This document shows, piece after piece, positions 1 through 5,770 of a DNA stretch of 18,215 nt. Source of the stretch: Nanobdellota archaeon (GTDB lineage Archaea > Nanobdellota > Nanobdellia > Woesearchaeales > GW2011-AR15); NCBI GenBank assembly GCA_018815145.1, contig JAHIYL010000139.1, forward strand, positions 1 to 18,215, read 5' to 3'. The notes below the pieces were generated by a model. It had not been told where the DNA came from, searched no databases, and was given only the letters and a program-made list of their open reading frames with translations. Made by a program: the position numbers and the translations under genes. Each line of letters starts with the position of its first letter. Within the stretch, counting starts at the first letter, position 1.

Positions 1-80
1 CTTGCACTTTTTTTGCCTTTGCCAACAAATTCATTGAGATAGGTTATCTCTTCTTGCGTTAATTTAATAGTTTTTGTCAT
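1..80 (-). CDS. IS630-like transposase, N-terminal fragment at window edge
   Basis: Reading the minus strand from the ATG at 80 gives 26 residues, beginning MTKTIKLTQEEITYLNEF and continuing with VGKGKKSA, before the window ends. The pattern 'beta-strand, L-T-x-E-E, helix, then a short basic K-G-K-x-S-A segment' is how the first helix-turn-helix of many IS630/Tc1-mariner-type transposases begins. Such a protein would bind element ends and, with a downstream DDE domain outside the window, cut and paste into TA targets. A TATA-like box centred about 26 bp upstream (101-109) would start the transcript at the ATG itself. Only the N-terminus is visible, so the family call is a pattern match; another HTH protein with a similar start cannot be excluded, nor can I say whether the element is intact. 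Confidence 0.55.
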   Translation of the reverse strand, partial: MTKTIKLTQEEITYLNEFVGKGKKSA

Positions 81-100
81 AACTATTAAGAAAATGAATG

Positions 101-109
101 AATATATAA
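101..109 (-). promoter_or_regulatory. TATA-like box for the transposase-like gene
   Basis: On the minus strand this reads as a TTTATATATT-type box centred about 26 bp before the ATG at 80, the usual archaeal distance from TATA box to a leaderless start. The sequence is nearly symmetric, so it could also drive the opposite strand. A plus-strand start would fall around 130, inside the Lrp frame. Confidence 0.5.
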
Positions 110-583
110 ATGTTTCATAATTAAATTGTCAGTGCACTAGACAAAAAAATACTGAACCTTATCCAGGAAGAGGACCTATGCGTCCCAAGGATAACAAAAA
201 TATCACATAGATTAAAAGTTCCTACTTCAACTGTACAATCAAGAATTAAGAAGATGGAAGAGCAAGGGATAATAACAGGCTGTACTGTGCTCCTGGATTC
301 TGCAAAAGTGGGCAGAGGATTTACTGCATTTGTATTTGGCCAGGCTAAACTTGGTGAGGAATCTGATTTCAATAAACCAATTGCCAAATTGAAGAAAATT
401 GAACAGATACAAGAAATATTTTTTATTACAGGAGATTATGACTACCTCATTAAGCTTCGTGTAAAAGACCAGAATGAATACTATGAAGTAATTCAAAGAA
501 TTGCCAAGTGTTTTGAAGTCAGAGGTAAAGGTATTGTAGCACCAAAATGTTTCAAAGACAGTCCAAAGATACGGGTCATTTGA
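110..583 (+). pseudogene. Lrp/AsnC-family transcription regulator, 5' end damaged
   Basis: The frame encodes a complete Lrp/AsnC protein. From codon 137 comes LDKKILNLIQEE and then a helix-turn-helix ending STVQSRIKKMEEQGIITG, followed by a RAM effector-binding domain containing GDYDYLIKLRV and finishing at the TGA at 581-583. Family members bind DNA as dimers or octamers and often sense amino acids. The oddity is the 5' end: no ATG, GTG or TTG precedes the HTH in frame after the TAA at 122-124. An in-frame ATG at 110 is followed by only three codons before that TAA. The first usable ATG, at 254, would remove most of the HTH and leave a RAM-domain fragment of 109 residues. Options are a nonsense mutation, loss of the start through the neighbouring IS insertion, or non-canonical initiation at ATT 125. 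I favour a recently damaged gene. Confidence 0.65.
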
Positions 584-586
584 AGA

Positions 587-623
587 TTCCCCTTACATTT
601 TTATTTTTTAATTGTAAGGGGAA
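587..623. repeat. Hairpin repeat copy 1 (after the lrp-like gene)
   Basis: A perfect 11-bp inverted repeat, TTCCCCTTACA (587-597) and TGTAAGGGGAA (613-623), encloses a T-rich loop. It starts 3 bp after the stop of the Lrp frame. The last 30 bp (594-623) recur exactly at 1671-1700. It may act as a transcription terminator (T-rich tract) for lrp. Its right arm runs directly into the TATA box of the Fic gene. Confidence 0.75.
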
Positions 624-626
624 ATA

Positions 627-634
627 TTTATAAA
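627..634 (+). promoter_or_regulatory. TATA box of the Fic gene
   Basis: TTTATAAA centred about 26 bp before the ATG at 657, preceded by a purine-rich GGGGAAA stretch that could serve as the TFB recognition element. No Shine-Dalgarno sequence lies between it and the ATG, so the transcript is probably leaderless. Confidence 0.7.
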
Positions 635-656
635 AAGAGCAATTATTCTATTATTC

Positions 657-1661
657 ATGGCATATATCCATGTAAAGAAAATCGGAAATACCAAGTATTA
701 TACTTTACGTATCTCAGTTCGAAAAGGAAATAATATCATCACAAAAGATATTGAGAACCTTGGAACAGATTTAAGTAAGATTGATCTCTATAAATTAGAG
801 AAAAAACACAAATCTGAAATCAGGAAATCCTTCTCAACATTAAAAAAATTCATTGACTCAAATCATTATCTGGAAAAAGCAAAGGAAAAAAAGCTGAAAT
901 CTAAAGAGTTCCTACCAAAAAACAGCATTGAAACTATCGAAGCAATCAATCTGCATTATACATCCAGATTCTTAAAGCTTGATGTTATATCAAAAAAAGA
1001 AATATTTGATAATTTTCTTCTGAAATTTGCAGTCAATTCGACATCTATCGAAGGAAATACAATTACACTTGAGCAGGCAGCAAGACTCTTCAAAGAAGAT
1101 ATCCTGCCTAAAGGGAAGACACTGCGTGAAGTATATGACCTGAAAAACACAAGGAAAGTGTTTTTTTGGCTTCTGGAAGAATTGCCTGATATAGACATAC
1201 AATTAATCATCAGAATCCATGATTGGCTCTTGGATGAAATTGACAAAAGAAATGGCATCAGGACAACAGATATCAGAATTTTTGGCAGTCCTTTCAAACC
1301 AACTCCTGCACAGTTTGTAAGAGATGACTTGAATGTCTTGGTTTCCTGGTACAAAGCATCCAAATTACACCCTTTGGTAAAATCTGTTTTATTCCATCAT
1401 AAGTTTGAAAACATACATCCATTCTACGATGGTAATGGCAGGACAGGAAGATTGGTCCTAAACCTGATTTTATTAAAAAACAACTTCCCACCGCTCATTG
1501 TATCAAGAAGGCACAGAAAAGAATATCTGGATAGGATAAATGACGCAGACAAAGCAATAAAGTCAAGCTTAATCAATGACTCTTCAGAGCACTATCAAGG
1601 TTTGGTTGATTTTATTGTTTCTGAATACAAAGAATCATATTGGGACACTTTTTTAGTCTGA
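657..1661 (+). CDS. Fic-domain AMP-transferase (autoinhibited type)
   Basis: The 334-residue protein carries the Fic catalytic motif HPFYDGNGRTGR at residues 254-265, matching HPFx(D/E)GNGRxxR, so the catalytic His is 254. Fic enzymes usually transfer AMP from ATP to a Ser, Thr or Tyr of a target protein. Residues 128-134, STSIEGN, fit the inhibitory [S/T]xxxE[G/N] helix placed N-terminal to the Fic core. This is the self-inhibited arrangement in which Glu132 would block ATP binding; it explains the lack of a separate antitoxin gene. Residues 1-60 form a small beta-rich, basic module (MAYIHVKKIGNTKYYTLRIS...) of a kind seen at the start of some transposase and Fic proteins; its role is unknown to me. 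The gene has its own promoter and is flanked by two copies of a hairpin repeat. All key residues are present, unlike its damaged neighbours. The target is unknown. Confidence 0.92.
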   Translation: MAYIHVKKIGNTKYYTLRISVRKGNNIITKDIENLGTDLSKIDLYKLEKKHKSEIRKSFSTLKKFIDSNHYLEKAKEKKLKSKEFLPKNSIETIEAINLHYTSRFLKLDVISKKEIFDNFLLKFAVNSTSIEGNTITLEQAARLFKEDILPKGKTLREVYDLKNTRKVFFWLLEELPDIDIQLIIRIHDWLLDEIDKRNGIRTTDIRIFGSPFKPTPAQFVRDDLNVLVSWYKASKLHPLVKSVLFHHKFENIHPFYDGNGRTGRLVLNLILLKNNFPPLIVSRRHRKEYLDRINDADKAIKSSLINDSSEHYQGLVDFIVSEYKESYWDTFLV

Positions 1662-1663
1662 TT

Positions 1664-1700
1664 TTCCCCATACATTTTTATTTTTTAATTGTAAGGGGAA
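1664..1700. repeat. Hairpin repeat copy 2 (after the Fic gene)
   Basis: Second copy of the 587-623 element, starting 2 bp after the Fic stop. The left arm TTCCCCATACA differs by one base from perfect pairing with TGTAAGGGGAA (1690-1700); the 30 bp at 1671-1700 are identical to 594-623. Likely a terminator, or a cassette boundary. Confidence 0.75.
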
Positions 1701-1751
1701 TGTTAATTTTAAAGGTGAATTTCTTCAATTATTTTAATTGTTTCCAACCCA

Positions 1752-1760
1752 TTTAAATAT
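1752..1760 (+). promoter_or_regulatory. TATA-like box of the first protease-like gene
   Basis: TTTAAATAT centred about 29 bp before the ATG at 1785, with a pyrimidine-rich stretch and no Shine-Dalgarno sequence between. It fits a leaderless or nearly leaderless start. Confidence 0.5.
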
Positions 1761-1784
1761 AACATCTCTTCCCCTTATTCTGAT

Positions 1785-2828
1785 ATGCCTGAAAACAAGC
1801 CTGACATAGAAGGACTTAAAAATTATCTTGAAGAGTACATAAAAAGCCTTGAAACTATAATGGCTGCCGAAGGTCTTCTTGACCCGGTAAAACAGAGAAG
1901 CATAATGGATTACATGGAATTGGATAATTATAATCTTAATTCAAAGAGATATATTACAACAGATGAGATAATTGCAGTGCTTCCGGAAGAGTGTAATTCT
2001 GCAGACAGAGATCTGGCACAAAGGATAACATATCTTACAACTCAAAGGATAAAGAATATCAAGGAAGCACATCAAGAATTCAAAGATATTGACCCAATTC
2101 CAATTCCTATAGTGTTCTATAATTCAACAGAAGAAGTTTCCAAGGTTGCAAGGAAACCTAAATATGCAGGAGTCATGTCACTCCAGAACGGGCCCCTGTT
2201 CAACACTTTCAACCTGGAAGCTGCTTTTGGGCTTGAAAACGCGATGGCAGAGCTTGAGATGGTTAACCCCTCTCTGTCAAGCCATAAAAATGATATTGCA
2301 GAAAAGCTTATGCTATACTCTGCTCTCCATGAGACAACACATACGCTCGTCGAAAGATTAAGGCTGAGATATTGTCTTGATAAAGGAATATCTATGGAAC
2401 AGTATGTCAAATAATTCCATAAAATCAATAAAGAAAATTCTATAGCATGGGAACTTGCTGCATGTGAAATGATGCCTGATACTGTAAGGTTTGACGAGAA
2501 AAATGTGTTTCCTTATGCTGTTGCCAAGGCACCGGAAACCAAGATTGATTTTACCAGGATAGTCCAAGAAAAGAACATTGACCTGTTTGGGAATGACCAA
2601 AAAATTCATATGAATCCTATTGTCCCGGGGACCGGACATGAGATTTCTTTTGTTGCATCACCTTATTGTGCATATATTTACAAAGAACTCATAGATATGA
2701 CTGATAGATACAGACAGCTTCATGACACACACTTTACCTGGATTGGTCATACTCTCAACTACATAAAAGCGCATCCTCTTGCTGATGCACCATTTGAAAT
2801 GCCAAAGCGTTTTCGTCCCACCATATAA
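1785..2828 (+). pseudogene. HExxH zinc-metalloprotease-like gene split by in-frame TAA
   Basis: One continuous frame of 347 codons is interrupted only by a TAA at 2412-2414 (codon 210). The upstream part (209 residues) holds LHETTHTLVERL with the zincin motif HETTH at 182-186. The part after the stop begins FHKINKENSIAWELAACEMM, where Glu223 or Glu228 would be the natural third zinc ligand or structural acid of a gluzincin. The stop therefore separates the metal ligands, and the 209-residue product should be inactive. No signal peptide or membrane segment is seen, so it would be cytoplasmic. I do not recognise the wider family. A 16-bp gap leads to a second HExxH gene also broken by a single stop. 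Two independent short genes (1785-2414 and 2469-2828) are possible but less likely, because the frame is kept exactly. Confidence 0.7.
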
Positions 2829-2844
2829 AAATCTCACGATTAAA

Positions 2845-3843
2845 ATGCACATAACTGAAAAAGAACTGGATAATGATTTGGAACATTTCATAGATACAGA
2901 CCTTGTGCCTGATGAGAAGAAAGACTGGAAAGTCCTTGAGATAAGTGATGATTCTGTCTCCATGAGGTTCATCTATTATACATTATAGGATCGCAAACCT
3001 GAAACAGGTGCTCTGCCAGGAATAATCCCTGAGCTTGAACAGTCTTTGGACCAATTCAAAGACAAAAAAGGATTTGCCCCGTGGTGGTGGATGTACAGAC
3101 AGGGTGTGCAACAGGTCCATTTGTTTTTTTATGATATCAACTCTTTGCAGGATTTGACTAAACAAAGCATAGATTTTGTGCTTGTGCCAAAAAAAGATTT
3201 TGGAAGCTTTGACTATTTCAGAAGAAGAATTGAGAGAAAAAACCTGCCTGATTGGTGGGAAAGCACAATCCAGGAAGGCACAAATATTCAGACACCATAC
3301 ATAACATTTCATTATTATGACCACTTTGCAAAAGGACCAAACAAAATGATAATTTCTGCTGAAAAATGGTATGTATCAATCAGTGCACATGAATACCTAC
3401 ATACAATTCTTGACAAGTATCTAGGTTTTGACTCACAAGAACTGAATCTTCCACCATTTCTTTCTGAAGGAATGAACATATATGTAGGAAATCAGATTCA
3501 AGACGATTATCCAGTTGCCATATCTCCAGATATTTCAGCAGCACTCATTCTTAAGCCAGGCATAAGCATAATAGAATATGACAACAGAAATCTCAATGAG
3601 AATGCGCTCTACCAGTGGTCTGGAAGATTTTTCAGGGATCTTGTGAAGTATATTGCCGAGAGCACAACTAAAACCGAAAAACAAGTATTCCAGGAGATAT
3701 TCCTAGGGCTAAAAGACAATCAATATACAACAACAGAACATCAAGACTTTGAAAAATTGTTTGATTATGAGTCTTTTTTCAGACAAAAGTATAATGTTGA
3801 TACTAAAGATTATTTTCAAACATGGGAAAGGAGTATAAACTGA
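2845..3843 (+). pseudogene. HExxH metallopeptidase-like (MA clan) gene split by in-frame TAG
   Basis: A 332-codon frame starts at ATG 2845, meets a TAG at 2986-2988 (codon 48), and continues open to the TGA at 3841-3843. The downstream part contains SAHEYLHTIL (HEYLH at 182-186) followed by LPPFLSEGMNIYVG. This HExxH...SEG pattern fits gluzincins of the peptidase MA clan, where the second Glu completes the zinc site. If translation restarted at the ATG at 3046, a 265-residue protein with the whole catalytic region would still be made, so residual function is possible. No signal peptide is visible. The HExxH falls at the same residue number as in the preceding gene, suggesting a tandem pair. 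TAG ends several intact genes here, so recoding to pyrrolysine is unlikely. Confidence 0.7.
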
Positions 3844-3980
3844 AATTTCCTTTTCTTTGATATGATATTTTTGCCTGTTTTGTTCTACTTTAAAATAAGT
3901 AACTTTACACAATTTCAGAAATATTCTTAAATCTTGATTAACTACCATATTAGTTGTAAATCATTATACTTTGATCAAAA

Positions 3981-4673
3981 ATGGACGAATTCATACGGGC
4001 TCTTGATATCTTGTCTCCTGGGACATTCACAATTGAATCAGATGAGACTATTGATAATACTGCAAAAGTGATGGTAAATCTCGATACAACCCACCTGGTC
4101 ATAATCAAAAAGAATATACCTGTAGGAGTGATAAGCCATATTGATATAATAAAAAATACTTCTGAAGACCATAAAAGTGATGTCAAACTAGATTCCTTCC
4201 CATACAAGGAATTGATCTCTTCTACAGCTGACACCTCTTTTTTTGAAATCCTGAACCTGATGAAGAGGAATGCAATTGAATGGATCCCAATTATTGATGA
4301 AAATAAGGTTGTCGGAGCAATCGACTACAAAAACATTGCCAAGGGATTCATCGAAGTGAACAAGATAATAGTCAAGAATTTACGGGACGAAGAAAAAATC
4401 AATGAAAAGATTGATGAGATAATGAATAGGATCCTCAAGAGTTCAAAGATGGGAAAACAATTGACAGAGGCATTATCTGACCTTCCTGATGAAGATTCTG
4501 TGTCCTTATTAAAAGAGTACACAAAGGAAGTATCCAAAAAAATCTCATTATTGATTGAAACAATAATCAATCTAACAATATTGGCTGATGAGATTGACAT
4601 TCATGATGAACAGAAAGTCAAGGAACTTGACAATCTTCTCAACAAAGAGATCGATATCAACAACAATGATTAA
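3981..4673 (+). CDS. CBS-domain-pair protein with helical C-terminus
   Basis: The 230-residue protein opens with two CBS modules. The first, about residues 8-60, includes DTTHLVIIKKNIPVGVISHI. The second, about 75-125, includes NAIEWIPIIDENKVVGAIDY. The pair would form a Bateman module that typically binds adenosine nucleotides or S-adenosylmethionine. Residues about 130-230 are charged and predicted helical (K/E-rich, with hydrophobic heptads around ISLLIETIINLTILADEI), consistent with a dimerisation or partner-binding coiled region rather than an enzyme. It ends in NNND and TAA. No convincing TATA box was found near -27. It stands alone between the protease-like remnants and the SDR gene; the ligand and partner cannot be told from sequence. 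Confidence 0.85.
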   Translation: MDEFIRALDILSPGTFTIESDETIDNTAKVMVNLDTTHLVIIKKNIPVGVISHIDIIKNTSEDHKSDVKLDSFPYKELISSTADTSFFEILNLMKRNAIEWIPIIDENKVVGAIDYKNIAKGFIEVNKIIVKNLRDEEKINEKIDEIMNRILKSSKMGKQLTEALSDLPDEDSVSLLKEYTKEVSKKISLLIETIINLTILADEIDIHDEQKVKELDNLLNKEIDINNND

Positions 4674-4707
4674 GGATATCCTATTGAGTCAATGATAATA
4701 TTAACTT

Positions 4708-4715
4708 TTTTATAC
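4708..4715 (+). promoter_or_regulatory. TATA-like box of the SDR gene
   Basis: TTTATACT centred about 26-27 bp before ATG 4738. This spacing supports ATG 4738 over the upstream in-frame TTG 4726 as the start. Two short perfect palindromes (4673-4682 and 4683-4693) lie just upstream. Confidence 0.55.
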
Positions 4716-4737
4716 TAATTCTTATTTGTTGGATCAT

Positions 4738-5445
4738 ATGCATCTGAAAAATACGGTTGTCATTGTCACCGGAGCATCAAGAGGACTGGGTAAAGAACTT
4801 GCTCTGCAGCTATCAAAAGAAAAATGCAGGCTTGTCCTTACAGGAAGGAATCTTCCTGACCTTAAAAGAGTTAAAAAGGAAGTCAAGACCGAATGCATAA
4901 TTGTCAAGGCTGATATGTCTCAGGAAGATGATGTCAAAAAATTATTTGCAGAGACAAAAAGACAATTCGGAAAGATTGATCTTCTGGTCAACAATGCCGG
5001 GATGAACTACAAAAAAAAGTTCTTTGATTACTCTGAAAAAGAATTGGACTACCTGTTCAGGGTAAATACATTGTCTGTCATCCAGTCATGCAAAGAAGCA
5101 TACAATAATATGGATGAAGGCAGGATTGTGATTATTTCATCCATGGCAGGACTCCTGTCAGACAAATATTATTCAGTCTATTCTGCATCAAAGCATGCAT
5201 TGGAAGGTTTTGTAAAAGGCGCAAGAAAAGAAACAGAAAAACCTATAGATTTCCTGATATTCCATCCTTACCGCCTTGCCACAAGTTTCCATAAAAAATA
5301 CAAACATAAATCTCCAGGCTCTCATATGCTTGACCCAAAAGACTACGCAAGGTACATTGTATCAAGAATCAAGGGAGAGACTGATGCATTCTTCATGTTC
5401 CTGAACAATTGGGCATTCTGGCTCAAGAAGTTTCTTCCAGGATGA
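4738..5445 (+). CDS. Short-chain dehydrogenase/reductase (SDR)
   Basis: The 235-residue product is a classical SDR. It has the NAD(P)-binding TGASRGLG at 11-18, LVNNAG ending at 88, the catalytic Ser within VIISSMAG (about 135), and YSASK with Tyr148 and Lys152. Such enzymes oxidise or reduce alcohol/carbonyl groups using NAD(P). Arg at position 37 after the second strand (LTGRNL) hints at NADPH. The substrate cannot be read from sequence. The last 23 bp overlap the 3' end of the opposing acpS-like gene, and the adjacent operon handles acyl chains, so a role as a 3-oxoacyl or fatty-acyl-type reductase is possible but inferred only from location. ATG 4738 was preferred over TTG 4726 because of TATA spacing. 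Confidence 0.9.
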   Translation: MHLKNTVVIVTGASRGLGKELALQLSKEKCRLVLTGRNLPDLKRVKKEVKTECIIVKADMSQEDDVKKLFAETKRQFGKIDLLVNNAGMNYKKKFFDYSEKELDYLFRVNTLSVIQSCKEAYNNMDEGRIVIISSMAGLLSDKYYSVYSASKHALEGFVKGARKETEKPIDFLIFHPYRLATSFHKKYKHKSPGSHMLDPKDYARYIVSRIKGETDAFFMFLNNWAFWLKKFLPG

Positions 5446-5761
5446 CAACAACAGCTGTTGCATAATCACCATCATGGCTGATGCTGCAGTCGATTGACCT
5501 GATCCTGAAATCCAACAGATCCTTATCAAAGACCAGATATGGTTTTCCGGTCTTTTTCTTTTTGACTACTACTTCATTCCAATGCTCAACCCTGATTCCC
5601 GCTGCTTTGAAAAAAGCCTCTTTTGCAGCAAAATAGCCTGCTAAAGTCTCTATGGAATTACTTTTCTCTGAATCTGCAAATATTTTCTCAGTGCTCAGTG
5701 GATTTTTTATTAGTTTTCTTATTCTGTCAATCTTCACAATGTCAATTCCTGTCCTTATCAT
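5423..5761 (-). CDS. acpS: Holo-[acyl-carrier-protein] synthase (4'-phosphopantetheinyl transferase)
   Basis: This 112-residue protein has the length and all landmarks of AcpS. GIDIVKIDRI near the start carries the metal-binding Asp7, AGYFAAKEAFFKA carries Glu48 of the K-E-A motif, and the C-terminal CSISHDGDYATAVVV strand pair matches the family end. It transfers 4'-phosphopantetheine from coenzyme A to a serine of an acyl carrier protein. The obvious substrate is encoded 9 bp upstream in the same operon: the ACP domain of the acyl-ligase fusion (its Ser558). The gene runs convergent to, and overlaps by 23 bp, the SDR gene. AcpS is uncommon in archaea, which mostly lack ACP-dependent lipid synthesis, so horizontal origin is plausible. 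Confidence 0.9.
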   Translation of the reverse strand: MIRTGIDIVKIDRIRKLIKNPLSTEKIFADSEKSNSIETLAGYFAAKEAFFKAAGIRVEHWNEVVVKKKKTGKPYLVFDKDLLDFRIRSIDCSISHDGDYATAVVVILEETS

Positions 5762-5770
5762 CTTATAATC

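Noticed and set aside
2986..2988. Possible pyrrolysine (TAG) recoding in the second protease-like gene
   Set aside because: TAG ends metF, mutL, the membrane protein and other genes here, and the first protease-like gene is broken by TAA, which pyrrolysine cannot explain.
4673..4693. Palindromes AGGATATCCT and ATTGAGTCAAT after the CBS gene
   Set aside because: Short, directly adjacent, AT-rich and not repeated elsewhere in the window; could be operator or terminator parts but there is no supporting evidence.
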